A stretch of 64,000 nucleotides of DNA from Ponticoccus litoralis (GTDB taxonomy: Bacteria; Pseudomonadota; Alphaproteobacteria; Rhodobacterales; Rhodobacteraceae). The notes beneath the pieces are model-generated. The model was not told where the DNA came from. It searched no databases and saw nothing but the letters and a program-made list of their open reading frames with translations. A program made the position numbers and the translations under genes. Shown in pieces: positions 1 through 9,478 of this stretch. Location: the NCBI RefSeq assembly GCF_039769985.1, contig NZ_JBDNCH010000002.1, positions 1,302,001 to 1,366,000 on the forward strand, in the 5' to 3' direction. How positions within the stretch are numbered: position 1 is the stretch's first letter; each line of letters opens with the position of its first letter.

Positions 1-402
1 GCACCCAGCATTTCCGCAATATCCTGCGCCACCGGGTGCTGACCCGCGCGGATATCGTGACGCTGCGCGTGGACGAAAGCCTGTACTTCGCCAACGCCCG
101 CTTTCTCGAGGACTACGTGCTGGACCGCATCGCCCGCGACCCGGCGCCGAAACACGTCGTGCTGATGTTCGCGGCGGTGAACGAGGTCGACATGAGCGCG
201 CTGGAAACGCTGGAAGAGCTGAACCGGCGGCTGGCCGAAGCCGGCATCACCCTGCACCTGTCAGAGGTCAAGGGGCCGGTCATGGACCGCCTCAAGCGCT
301 CGCATTTCCTCGGATGACCTGTCGGGGCAGGTCTTTCTGGCGCAATACGATGCATGGGCCGCGCTGACGGCGGCAGAGGCCGGGCAGGCGCAGGCGGGCT
401 AA
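1..402 (+). CDS. SulP-family anion permease, C-terminal STAS domain (partial, apparent frameshift)
   Basis: This is the 3' end of a SulP-type sulfate/bicarbonate permease; the membrane part lies outside the window. Frame 3 encodes a STAS domain (residues resembling LRVDESLYFANARFLED, then MSALETLEEL), the cytoplasmic regulatory domain of the family. The frame stops at 315-317, but one base later the sequence continues as DDLSGQVFLAQYDAW, the usual SulP end, and stops at 400-402. Removing the C at 311 (CCTCGG to CCTGG) joins the two into HFLDDLSGQVF. I read this as a sequence artefact, because the same scar occurs elsewhere in the window. The repaired gene meets the next gene tail to tail with a 4-base overlap. 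Substrate cannot be told from the STAS domain. Confidence 0.85.
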
Positions 403-1166
403 AGCCGCGCGCGCCCCCGGGCGGTCAGGGCAAAGATGCCGTCGCCGTCGAAGACCACCGGCACCAGCTCGCGCCCGTAACCCGCGCCGGTATCGAGGTT
501 GAGCCGGTTGAGGTGCAATTCCGGCCAGTCCACCGGCGTATGCCCGTGCACGATCAGGGCGCCGTGATCGCGGGTGTCGCGGTGGAACTCATGCCGGATC
601 CACAAGAGGTCGTCCTCTTGCTGGTAGCCCATCGGCAGGCCCGGGCGGATGCCCGCATGCACGAAAATCTGCGGCCCCCGGTCCAGCCAGAGCGGCAGGT
701 CGCGAAGGAAGGCCCTGTGGCTTTCGGGCACCGCCGTGCGCGCCGCCGCGATGAGATCGGGCAGGATGTCGCCCGGCACGCCCTCGACGCCGAAGCGGGC
801 GGCGGTCGCGTCGTCGATGCCGAAGGCCCCCGCGAGGTCGAAATAGGATTGCAGCGTCGCTGCCCCGCCGAGGTTCGGATGCAGGTAGAGCTTGCCCGAC
901 TTGATCTGCGCGTCGGACAGGATGCCCTCGGTCAGGAAGCGCTCGAACATGCGGTCGTGGTTGCCCTTGACGAAGGACCAGTCGCGGCCCCCGGCCAGAC
1001 CGGCCAGGAAGGTCTCGATCACCGCGCGGCTGTCGGGGCCCCGGTCGACGAAATCCCCCAGGAAGACCACCGGCGCATCCGTGCCCCCGTCCCGGGCAAT
1101 CCGGTCGAGCGCCTGTTCCAGCTGGCCAAGCTGTCCGTGAATGTCGCCGACGGCGTAAAGCGGCAT
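399..1166 (-). CDS. PPP-family serine/threonine phosphatase (metallophosphoesterase)
   Basis: A 255-residue cytosolic phosphoesterase with the full set of PPP-family metal motifs: GDIHG (residues 7-11), GDFVDRG (37-43), GNHD (68-71), HAGIRPG, and HGHTP near the end. These ligate two metal ions and act on phosphoprotein or diadenosine-polyphosphate type substrates; the sequence does not decide which. The start is placed at MPLYAVGD, where the conserved fold begins, and not at an in-frame ATG 12 codons upstream. The gene ends within the repaired SulP gene and is convergent to it. No signal peptide or membrane segment is seen. Confidence 0.9.
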   Translation of the reverse strand: MPLYAVGDIHGQLGQLEQALDRIARDGGTDAPVVFLGDFVDRGPDSRAVIETFLAGLAGGRDWSFVKGNHDRMFERFLTEGILSDAQIKSGKLYLHPNLGGAATLQSYFDLAGAFGIDDATAARFGVEGVPGDILPDLIAAARTAVPESHRAFLRDLPLWLDRGPQIFVHAGIRPGLPMGYQQEDDLLWIRHEFHRDTRDHGALIVHGHTPVDWPELHLNRLNLDTGAGYGRELVPVVFDGDGIFALTARGRARL

Positions 1167-1285
1167 GGGGGCGTCCTTTCCCGGGGCGCACTCAACCGGC
1201 AACGGCAGCGGGATACAAGGCGAAAGGCTGGCCTGCGCCGATGGGGCCGCTATGCTGCGCCCGAAGCCGACTGAGGAGACCCTTG

Positions 1286-1741
1286 ATGCCGAAACCCGAC
1301 CTGCCGATGGAAGGAAGCTGCCGTTGTGGCGCGACCCGCATCCGCATCACCGCGCCGCCCCTGATGACCGCCGCCTGCCACTGCCGGGGCTGCCAGAAGA
1401 TGGCGGCGAGCGCCTTTTCCCTGACCGCCATGGTCCCGACCGAGGGCTTCGAGGTCATCGCCGGAGAACCCGTGCGGGGCGGCGCGGCAGGCGACCAGCT
1501 GAGCCACATGTGCTGCCCGGACTGCATGACCTGGATGTTCACGCGGATCACCGGGCTGGACATGTTCCTGAACGTCCGGCCCACGATGCTGGACGACCCC
1601 TCGTGGTTCACCCCCTTCATAGAGACGATGACGGCGGAGAAGCTGCCCCGGGCACAAACACCCGCGCGGCACAGCTTCGAGGGGTTTCCCCCGATGGAGG
1701 CCCTGGAGACGCTCATGGCAGAATTTGCCGCCGAAGCCTGA
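1286..1741 (+). CDS. GFA/CENP-V family protein
   Basis: A 151-residue protein of the Gfa family (glutathione-dependent formaldehyde-activating enzyme and relatives). It shows the zinc-binding cysteines of the fold: C12 and C14 (GSCRCG), C31, C33 and C36 (CHCRGC), and a later CCPDC. The ATG at 1286 has a GAGGAGA ribosome site just upstream and places the first cysteine pair at the expected distance. Most family members are not true formaldehyde enzymes, so the substrate is unknown. It is convergent with serA; both genes are followed by copies of a dispersed repeat. Confidence 0.85.
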   Translation: MPKPDLPMEGSCRCGATRIRITAPPLMTAACHCRGCQKMAASAFSLTAMVPTEGFEVIAGEPVRGGAAGDQLSHMCCPDCMTWMFTRITGLDMFLNVRPTMLDDPSWFTPFIETMTAEKLPRAQTPARHSFEGFPPMEALETLMAEFAAEA

Positions 1742-1792
1742 AAGGGCCTGGCAAGACCGCCGGTCGCGGATTGCGACGGGGGTGGACAAGGC

Positions 1793-1860
1793 GGGGGCAG
1801 AGGGGGCTCTGCCCCCGTCCCTGCGGGCCTCCCCCGAGGGTATTTACAGGACCAAAGAAG
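1793..1860 (+). repeat. Intergenic repeat family A, copy 1
   Basis: A GC-rich hairpin (GGGGGCAGAG at 1793-1802 pairing perfectly with CTCTGCCCCC at 1807-1816), a second GC-rich stretch, then the tail GGGTATTTACAGGACCAAAGAAG. It lies 51 bases after the gfa stop in sense orientation. The same layout recurs at 10541 and 46796. Confidence 0.7.
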
Positions 1861-1876
1861 CCGGGCGGGAGTCCTG

Positions 1877-1960
1877 CCCTTCTCTGGTCTTCCAAATACC
1901 TTCCCCGGTTGCGGGCTGCGCAGGTCCCGCGGAGGGCGCCCGGCGGGCGCCCCTTGCATG
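1877..1960 (-). repeat. Intergenic repeat family A, copy 2 (inverted)
   Basis: Read on the minus strand, a GC-rich stretch is followed by GGTATTTGGAAGACCAGAGAAGG (plus positions about 1879-1901). It is oriented in the sense of serA, which ends at 1963, so the two convergent genes each end in a copy facing the other. Repeat boundaries are approximate. Confidence 0.6.
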
Positions 1961-1962
1961 GG

Positions 1963-3558
1963 TCAGCGGACGTCGAATTCCAGCGTCTTGACCTGCTGGA
2001 ACAGGCCCGTGGCCTTGAGCGCCTCGACGGCATCGGCGGGCGCCGGTTCGTCGATGTAGAGCAGCGCGATGGCCTCGGCCTTGGCGCTGCGGCGGCCAAG
2101 GGTGAAGTTCGCGATGTTCACGCCATGGGTCCCCATGGTCTGCCCGAGGGCGCCGATGATGCCGGGGACGTCCTCGTTGGTGGTGTAGATCATGTGGCGG
2201 TCGACCTCGGCGTCGATGTTGATGCCCTTGATCTGGATGAAGCGCGGCTTGCCGTCGCTGAAGACGGTGCCCGCGATCGACCGCTCGCGCTTTTCGGTGG
2301 TTACGGTGACCTTGATGTAGCCTTCGAAGATGCCCGACTGCGCCTGGTTGGTGGTGGCGATCTGGATGCCGCGTTCCTTGGCGATCAGCGGCGCCGAGAC
2401 CATGTTCACGTCCGGGTTTACCGAGGTCATGATGCCCGCGATCAGCGAACAGTTCAGCGCCTCGAGGTTCATCTCGGCGGCGTAGCCGTCATAGAGGATG
2501 TTGATCGCCTTGATCGGTTCATCGGTCATCTGGCCGATGAAGTTGCCGAGGTGCCCGGCAAGGTCGATCCACGGCCCCATGACCTTCGCCTCTTCGGCGG
2601 TGACCGAGGGCATGTTCAGCGCGTTCTGCACGGCACCGGTCAGCAGGTAGTCGGCCATCTGCTCGGCCACCTGCAGGGCGACATTCTCCTGCGCCTCGGT
2701 GGTCGAGGCGCCGAGGTGCGGCGTGCAGACCACGTTGGGCAGGTTGAACAGCACGTTTTCCTTCGCCGGCTCCTCGGCGAAGACGTCGAAGGCGGCGCCG
2801 GCGACATGGCCAGACTTCAGCAGCTCGGCCAGCGCCTCTTCGTCCACCAGTCCGCCGCGGGCGCAGTTGATGATGCGCACGCCCTTCTTCGTCTTAGCGA
2901 GGTTCTCCTTCGACAGGATATTGCGGGTCTGATCGGTCAGCGGCACGTGCAGGGTGATGAAATCGGCGCGCTTGAGCAGCGTGTCGAGGTCGACCTTCTC
3001 GACCTGCATCCGCTCGGCCTTCTCGTCCGAGAGGAAGGGATCGTAGGCCACGACCTTCATCTTGAGGCCCCGGGCCCGGTCGCAGACGATGCCGCCGATA
3101 TTGCCCGCGCCGATCACGCCCAGCGTCTTGCCGGTCAGCTCGACACCCATGAACTTGGACTTCTCCCACTTGCCCGCATGGGTCGAGGCAGAGGCCTCGG
3201 GGATCTGGCGGGCGACGGCGAACATCATCGCGATGGCGTGTTCGGCGGTGGTGATCATGTTGCCGAAGGGCGTGTTCATGACGATCACGCCTTTCTTCGA
3301 GGCCGCTTCCTTGTCGACGTTGTCGGTGCCGATGCCGGCGCGGCCCACGACCTTCAGCTTGTCCGCATGTTCCAGCAGCGAGGGGGTGACCTTGGTGGCC
3401 GAGCGGATGGCGAGGCCGTCGTACTGGCCGATGATCTCGGCCAGCTTGTCCTTGTCCTTGCCCAGTTCGGGCATGAAATCGACGTCGATGCCGCGATCGC
3501 GGAAGATCTGCACGGCGGCGTCGGAGAGCTTGTCGGAGATGAGTACCTTGGGAGCCAT
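1963..3558 (-). CDS. serA: D-3-phosphoglycerate dehydrogenase
   Basis: SerA oxidises 3-phosphoglycerate to 3-phosphohydroxypyruvate with NAD, the first step of serine synthesis. The 531 residues match the long (type 1) form: substrate-binding halves around a Rossmann domain (GVIGAGNIG, residues about 146-154), catalytic Arg in NCARGGLVDE, His in PHLGAST, an intervening ASB domain, and a C-terminal ACT domain (from about residue 455) of the kind that senses serine. The ATG at 3558 begins MAPKVLISDKLSD, the normal start. It follows serC on the same strand after 94 bases that contain a double hairpin, so the two are probably co-transcribed from the serC leader. Confidence 0.97.
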   Translation of the reverse strand: MAPKVLISDKLSDAAVQIFRDRGIDVDFMPELGKDKDKLAEIIGQYDGLAIRSATKVTPSLLEHADKLKVVGRAGIGTDNVDKEAASKKGVIVMNTPFGNMITTAEHAIAMMFAVARQIPEASASTHAGKWEKSKFMGVELTGKTLGVIGAGNIGGIVCDRARGLKMKVVAYDPFLSDEKAERMQVEKVDLDTLLKRADFITLHVPLTDQTRNILSKENLAKTKKGVRIINCARGGLVDEEALAELLKSGHVAGAAFDVFAEEPAKENVLFNLPNVVCTPHLGASTTEAQENVALQVAEQMADYLLTGAVQNALNMPSVTAEEAKVMGPWIDLAGHLGNFIGQMTDEPIKAINILYDGYAAEMNLEALNCSLIAGIMTSVNPDVNMVSAPLIAKERGIQIATTNQAQSGIFEGYIKVTVTTEKRERSIAGTVFSDGKPRFIQIKGINIDAEVDRHMIYTTNEDVPGIIGALGQTMGTHGVNIANFTLGRRSAKAEAIALLYIDEPAPADAVEALKATGLFQQVKTLEFDVR

Positions 3559-3593
3559 GGGTCGGGTCCTTTACGGAAGATATGGGGGGAGAG

Positions 3594-3640
3594 GCCGGAT
3601 CCTTTCAAAGGATCCGGCACGATTTCTTTGCAAGAAATCG
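3594..3640. repeat. Double-hairpin element, family B copy 1
   Basis: Two adjacent inverted repeats in the serC-serA gap. The first pairs GCCGGATCCTTT (3594-3605) with AAAGGATCCGGC (3607-3618). The second pairs CGATTTCTT (3620-3628) with AAGAAATCG (3632-3640). One base separates them. A second element with the same layout but different, still complementary, arms lies at 9353-9398. No T-run follows on either strand, so it is not a simple terminator. Confidence 0.75.
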
Positions 3641-3652
3641 AGGTCGCGCGGG

Positions 3653-4797
<1,145 letters not shown>

Positions 4798-4798
<1 letters not shown>

Positions 4799-4840
4799 AT
4801 CTGCTAACCTTCCAGATAGATGCCTCTCGTTGGGGAGAGG
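4798..4840 (-). promoter_or_regulatory. serC leader: two hairpins, candidate serC RNA motif
   Basis: On the minus strand the serC 5' region folds into CCTCTC-loop-GAGAGG (plus 4823-4840) followed by TATCTG-GAAGGTTAG-CAGATA (plus 4798-4818). The second hairpin carries the ribosome site GAAGG in its loop, and its last paired base is the A of the start codon. This agrees with the published serC RNA motif, a conserved two-hairpin structure in 5' leaders of alphaproteobacterial serC operons; I match by position and layout only, not by a covariance model. Confidence 0.65.
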
Positions 4841-4996
4841 TGTCCCAAGTGCGCAAATACGGCAGGGCGCGCGTTCCGGCAAGTCGGATTCGCGGGTGGA
4901 TCGGTCGGAAACGGCGTTTTGTCGGGACGCCCTGGCGCCGATCGGAAACCTGCATGCCCCGTTGGGATGGCGCGGCGCGGAACGGGAGCCCCGCCG

Positions 4997-5047
4997 ACCG
5001 GGCGCCCCGGGGCTGGCCGGGTTCGGGGTATTTGGACCAAGAAGAAG
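4997..5047 (+). repeat. Intergenic repeat family A, copy 3 (in the 4841-5119 gap)
   Basis: A GC-rich stretch followed by GGGGTATTTGGACCAAGAAG. It lies in the gap between serC and paaK, antisense to both. Apart from the serC leader and this copy, the gap holds no gene I can support. Confidence 0.6.
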
Positions 5048-5119
5048 ACAGGGGCGCGCGTGCGGTCACGGGACGGTGGGCGGGGCGATGTCCGAAGGAC
5101 GAGCGGCGGCCCGCCGGGC

Positions 5120-6425
5120 TCAGGTCTTCGGGCGGTTGTCGAGGATGCGCACCGCCTTGCCCTGGCTGCGCTGGACGCCGCCCGGGTCGGCGACAGAGAC
5201 GCGCACCGTCACGCCGACCACCTGCTTGATCCGCGTGGACAGGTCCCGCGCGGCGGCTTCTCGGGCGGCGGCGGTTTCGGGCAGGCATTCGCAGAGCACC
5301 GTCATCTCGTCCCTGTGGCCCACGCGGTTCAGTTCCAGCTGGAAATGCGGCGCCAGGGCCGCGACCGTCATCAGTTGTTCCTCGATCTGGGTCGGGAAGA
5401 CATTCACCCCGCGCAGGATGATCATATCGTCGGACCGGCCCGTGACCTTTTCCATCCGGCGCATCGACCGCGCCGTGCCGGGCAAGAGCCGCGTCAGGTC
5501 GCGGGTGCGGTAGCGGACGATCGGGAAGGCCTCTTTCGTCAGCGAGGTAAAAACCAGCTCGCCCAGTTCGCCATCCGGCAGCACCGCGCCCGTTTCCGGG
5601 TCGATGACCTCGGGGTAGAAGTGGTCTTCCCAGATGTGCAGCCCGTCCTTGGTCTCGACGCATTCATTGGCGACGCCCGGCCCCATGACCTCGGAGAGGC
5701 CGTAGATGTCCACGGCGTGCATGTCGAAGGCCTCTTCGATCTCGCGCCGCATGGCATTGGTCCGAGGGCTCGGCGCCGAAGATGCCCACCTGCAGCGGCG
5801 ACCTGCGCGGGTCCAGCCCCTGCGCCGCGTATTCGTCGATGATCGACAGCGCGTAGGAGGGCGTGACGGTGATGCCCTTGGCGCCGAAGTCCTCGATCAG
5901 CCGCACCTGCCGCTGGGTCATCCCGCCGGAGATCGGCACGGTCGACAGCCCCAGCCTGTCGGCGCCCAGGTGGATGCCCAGCCCGCCGGTGAACAGCCCG
6001 TACCCATAGGCGTTGTGCAGGATATCACCGGGGCGCATCCCGCTTGCCCGCAAGGACCGCGCCACCACGGTGGCCCAGGTGTCGAGGTCGCGTTCGGTAT
6101 AGCCGACCACGGTCGGCTGCCCGGTGGTGCCCGAGGAGGCATGGATGCGTTTCACCTGTTCGCGCGGCACGGCGAACATGCCGAAGGGGTAGTTGGCGCG
6201 CAGGTCCGACTTCACCGTGAAGGGAAATTTCGCAAGGTCTTCGAGGCTGCGCAGGTCGTCCGGATGCACGCCCGCCGCGTCGAAGCTGGCCCTGTAGTGC
6301 GGCACGTTCTCGTAGGCGTGGCGCAGCGACCATGTCATGCGGTCCAGTTGCAGGGCCGCGATCTGGTCGCGCGAGGCGATCTCGATGGGGTCGAGGCTGT
6401 CGCGCTCCGGTGTCAGATCCTTCAT
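5120..6425 (-). CDS. paaK: Phenylacetate-CoA ligase (apparent frameshift)
   Basis: PaaK activates phenylacetate to phenylacetyl-CoA using ATP, the entry step of aerobic phenylacetate breakdown. The adenylation P-loop ASSGTTGQPTVVGYT is in the first half and YGLSEVMGPGV in the second. The reading frame breaks between GIFGAEP and the continuation TNAMRREIEEAFDMHAVDIYGLSE. Deleting the G at 5764 (CCGAGG to CCAGG on the plus strand) restores PWTNAMRR, giving about 434 residues, the normal size. The start at 6425 (MKDLTPERDSLDP) is preferred over an ATG eight codons upstream. It is the last gene of a minus-strand paaI-thiolase-paaK run. Confidence 0.93.
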
Positions 6426-6456
6426 GGCGTCCTCCCTGCCCTCCCTCAAAACGCGC

Positions 6457-7641
6457 TCAGAGGCGTTCCATGACCAGCGCGATCCCCTGCCCCACGCCGA
6501 TACACATGGTGCAAAGCGCGTAACGCCCGCCCCCGGCCAGCGAATGCGCCGCCGTCAGGGCGAGGCGGGCGCCGGACATGCCCAGCGGGTGACCCAGCGC
6601 GATGGCGCCGCCATTGGGGTTCACGTGACCCGCGTCGTCCGGAAGGCCGAGGTGGCGCGTCACGGCAAGAGCCTGCGCCGCGAAGGCCTCGTTCAGCTCG
6701 ATCACGTCCATCTCGGCGATGCCCAGCCCAAGGCGGGCCAGCAGCTTGTCCGTCGCGGGCGCGGGACCGAAGCCCATGATGCGCGGCGCCACCCCTGCCG
6801 TCGCGGCCCCGATCAGCCGCGCCATGGGGGTCAGCCCGTGCTTTTCCGCCGCTTGCGGAGAGGCGACGATCAGCGCGCAGGCCCCGTCGTTGACGCCCGA
6901 GGCATTGCCCGCCGTCACGCTGCCGCCCTCGCGGAAGGGTGTCGGCAGGCTGGCGAGCCTGTCGAGGGTCGTGGCGCGCGGGTGTTCGTCGGTGTCGACC
7001 ACCCGCGCATCCCCCCTGCGCTGCGGGATCGTGACCGGGGTGATTTCCCGCGCCATACGCCCCGAGGCGATGGCGGCGGCGGCGCGTTCCTGCGAGCGCA
7101 GCGCAAAGGCATCCTGATCGGCGCGGGAAATGCCGAAGTCGGCGGCGAGGTTCTCGGCGGTCTCGGGCATCGAATCGACGCCGAACTGCGCCTTCATCTG
7201 CCGGTTGACGAAGCGCCAGCCGATGGTGGTGTCGAAGACCTCGTTGGCGCGGGTGAAGGCCTGCGTCGCCTTGGGCATGACGAAGGGCGCGCGCGACATG
7301 GATTCGACGCCGCCCGCCACGATCACCTCGGCCTCGCCGCATTTCACCTGCCGCATGGCCATGGCCAGCGCGTCGAGGCCGGAGCCGCAAAGCCGGTTCA
7401 CCGTGACGCCCGGCACCTCTTCGCCCAGCCCGGCCAGCAGCGCCGACATGCGGGCGACGTTGCGGTTGTCCTCGCCCGCCTGGTTGGCGCATCCCATGAT
7501 GACCTCGTCGACCTTCAGGCCTGCGGGGACCACGGCGCGCATCACGCCCGCCAGCAGGTCATCGGGGCGGACGCCGGAAAGCGCGCCGCCGTAGCGCCCG
7601 ATGGGGGTGCGGGTGCCCGCACAAAGCCATGCCTCACGCAT
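6457..7641 (-). CDS. 3-oxoadipyl-CoA thiolase (acetyl-CoA acyltransferase)
   Basis: A 394-residue thiolase. The nucleophilic cysteine is in NRLCGSGLDAL (about residue 90), the catalytic histidine in GGAIALGHPLGMSGAR, and the second cysteine in CTMCIGVGQG. Located between paaI and paaK, it most likely does the last step of phenylacetate (and protocatechuate) breakdown, splitting 3-oxoadipyl-CoA to succinyl-CoA and acetyl-CoA; homologues are called paaJ or pcaF. It overlaps the end of paaI by 8 bases and is followed by paaK after 31 bases, so the three are one operon. Confidence 0.93.
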   Translation of the reverse strand: MREAWLCAGTRTPIGRYGGALSGVRPDDLLAGVMRAVVPAGLKVDEVIMGCANQAGEDNRNVARMSALLAGLGEEVPGVTVNRLCGSGLDALAMAMRQVKCGEAEVIVAGGVESMSRAPFVMPKATQAFTRANEVFDTTIGWRFVNRQMKAQFGVDSMPETAENLAADFGISRADQDAFALRSQERAAAAIASGRMAREITPVTIPQRRGDARVVDTDEHPRATTLDRLASLPTPFREGGSVTAGNASGVNDGACALIVASPQAAEKHGLTPMARLIGAATAGVAPRIMGFGPAPATDKLLARLGLGIAEMDVIELNEAFAAQALAVTRHLGLPDDAGHVNPNGGAIALGHPLGMSGARLALTAAHSLAGGGRYALCTMCIGVGQGIALVMERL

Positions 7642-8077
7642 CGCCGGTCTCCTCTTCGTCGAAATGCCGGCCCGTCACCTGCCGCGAGAGGCCCCGCATC
7701 AGGGCCACGGTGCGCCCGTCCTCGCCGGTCACGCGCACGTCGTAGATGCCCGAACGCCCCTGCCGCGCCTGCTCTTCGCAGGTGGCGGTCAGGCGCTCGC
7801 CGTCCCGGCCCGGGGACAGGAAGGTGATCTGGTTCTCCTGCGCCACCGTCAGGGCGTTGTAGCTGTTGCAGGCAAAGGCGAAGGCGCTGTCGGCGAGGGT
7901 GAAGATGAAGCCGCCGTGACAGATGCCATGCCCGTTCAGGTGGTGGGGCCGGACCGTCATCGTCAGCGTGGCGCGACCGGGCGCGATGGCCTCGATCACC
8001 ATGCCCATGCCCCGGCTTGCGACGTCCTGCGCCCACATCGCCCGGGCCGAGCGGCTTGCGCGCTCTTCCGGTGTCAT
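7634..8077 (-). CDS. paaI: Hydroxyphenylacetyl-CoA thioesterase
   Basis: A 147-residue hotdog-fold thioesterase of the PaaI family. The conserved region LNGHGICHGGFIFTLADSAFAFACNSYN contains the GHGxxHGG signature and the Asp of the active site. PaaI releases CoA from dead-end ring-hydroxylated phenylacetyl-CoA products, so preventing CoA depletion. It is the first gene of the minus-strand paa run and is divergent from paaX, with a perfect palindrome between them. Confidence 0.93.
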   Translation of the reverse strand: MTPEERASRSARAMWAQDVASRGMGMVIEAIAPGRATLTMTVRPHHLNGHGICHGGFIFTLADSAFAFACNSYNALTVAQENQITFLSPGRDGERLTATCEEQARQGRSGIYDVRVTGEDGRTVALMRGLSRQVTGRHFDEEETGDA

Positions 8078-8110
8078 GCCCTATCCTCCCTGCCCGTGAC
8101 GATGCCTAAA

Positions 8111-8124
8111 ACCGACCGGTCGGT
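8111..8124. promoter_or_regulatory. Perfect 14-bp palindrome ACCGACCGGTCGGT, candidate operator
   Basis: The palindrome is centred in the 104-base gap between paaI (minus) and paaX (plus), 34 bases from the paaI start. Its form (GACCGGTC core) is typical of TetR-family operators. No TetR gene lies in the window; the local regulator is PaaX. Either PaaX binds here or a distant TetR-type PaaR does. Confidence 0.6.
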
Positions 8125-8181
8125 CAAGGAATAACAGAGGGCAGGCTTGCGCCGCAGCGGAAAGCGCGTCTAATCAGGGGT

Positions 8182-8968
8182 ATGGACCGCTTGTCGCCCC
8201 TGATCGAAAGCCTGAACGCGGATGGTCGCCCGCGGGTCTGGTCCATCGTGATCACGATTTTCGGGGACTGCGTGCAGCATCGCGGCGGGCATGTGGCAAC
8301 GCAGCGGCTGAGCCGCCTGCTGGGGCGCATCGGCATCGAGACCGGCGCCCTGCGGACCGCGCTCTCGCGGCTGTCCTCGGACGGCTGGGTGCAGAGCACG
8401 CGCAGCGGGCGCACCAGCAGCTACAGCCTGACCCCGCGCGGGCTGGAAGACTTCGGCCCCGCCACCGCGCGGATCTATGCCGCGCCCGGGGGCCGGGCCG
8501 GGGAATGGGTCTTCGACACCCGCGAGCCGCCGCGCGGGCTGCGCGTGGCCGGCGGATGGCTGCGGTACGGGGCCGGTGGCCAACACCGCGCAGGGGTTTC
8601 GGCTGACCGGCCGGCTGGCGCCCGAAAGCGCGCGAGAGATCTGGCAGGCACTGGAGCCGGGGCACCGCGCGGCGCTGGAACGCCTGGGCAAGGACCTGAC
8701 GGCGCTGCAGGGGTTTGCAGGCCCCCCGCTGGACTGCGCTGCGGCCCGTGTCCTGCTGATCCACCGGTGGCGGCGGCTGATCCTGCTCTGGCCCGAGGTG
8801 CCGCCCGGCGTGCTGCCCGAGGATATCCCGGCGGGCGATCTGCACAGCGCCGTCGCCGCTGCCTATGCCCGCCTGACCCCCGATGCCGAGGCCTGGCTGG
8901 ACAGCGGCGACGCCGATATGCCCGCCCTGCCCGCCCCGGCCCCCGGGTCTCGCACCCGGTTCGCCTGA
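8182..8968 (+). CDS. paaX: PaaX-type transcriptional repressor (apparent frameshift)
   Basis: PaaX family members repress phenylacetate catabolic genes and are released by phenylacetyl-CoA. The N-terminal part shows the winged-helix region (VWSIVITIFGDCV, then TGALRTALSRLSSDGWVQSTRSGRTSSYSLT). The frame breaks after GGWLR and continues as GPVANTAQGFRLTGRL in the next frame. Replacing CGGTACG (8564-8570) by CGGCCG restores LRPGPVANTAQ and about 261 residues, close to the family size. Divergent from paaIJK, which fits autogenous and operon control from the shared gap. Confidence 0.88.
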
Positions 8969-9007
8969 CCTCTTGATTTGCCTCTGAAAGAGCGCAACTC
9001 TGGTGGC

Positions 9008-9352
9008 ATGAACAGCCTGACGCCCTTCCCCGGTCGCGGCGCGCCCCCAGACGAGGTGGTCGCCTTTCAGCGCAACGAGCTCAACGTGATCCTGTCGCTG
9101 TACGGGCGCATGGTGGCCGCCGGAGAGTGGCGCGACTACGGCATCTCGTCGCTGCGCGAGGTTGCGGTCTTCTCGGTCTTCCGGCGGACCGCCGAGACGC
9201 CGCTTTACCGGATCGAGAAACGGCCCAAGCTGCGCGGGCGGCAGGGGCAATATGCGGTTTTCGGCATGGACGGGCAGGCGCTGAAACGCGGGTCCGACCT
9301 GCGCACGGTCCTTCGGGTGCTGGAGCGCAAGCTGATCCGCGCGGTGGAGTAG
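9008..9352 (+). CDS. DUF2794 protein
   Basis: A 114-residue cytosolic protein matching the alphaproteobacterial DUF2794 family (RNELNVILSLYGRMVAAGEWRDYGIS, then FRRTAETPLYRIEKRPKLRGRQGQYAVFG). Function unknown. The start is at MNSLTPFPGRG; a longer in-frame ATG at 8978 lacks conservation. It overlaps nothing and its stop is immediately followed by a double-hairpin element. Confidence 0.85.
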   Translation: MNSLTPFPGRGAPPDEVVAFQRNELNVILSLYGRMVAAGEWRDYGISSLREVAVFSVFRRTAETPLYRIEKRPKLRGRQGQYAVFGMDGQALKRGSDLRTVLRVLERKLIRAVE

Positions 9353-9398
9353 CCGGAAACTTTCAAAGTTTCCGGATCGGAATTTTTGGAAAATTCCG
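9353..9398. repeat. Double-hairpin element, family B copy 2
   Basis: Begins at the base after the DUF2794 stop codon. CCGGAAACTTT (9353-9363) pairs with AAAGTTTCCGG (9365-9375); CGGAATTTT (9378-9386) pairs with AAAATTCCG (9390-9398). Compared with the copy at 3594 both arms of each stem have changed together, while the CTTTCAAAG core, spacing and order are kept. A possible degenerate family A tail (GGACCAAAGACG, minus strand, about 9428-9441) follows before speB. Confidence 0.75.
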
Positions 9399-9478
9399 GG
9401 CGCGGGCCGCGGGCGGGCGCCTTTGCGTCTTTGGTCCCGGGGCTGGCCCGCCGGGCACCCGGTGCCCGGGAGAGGCGC

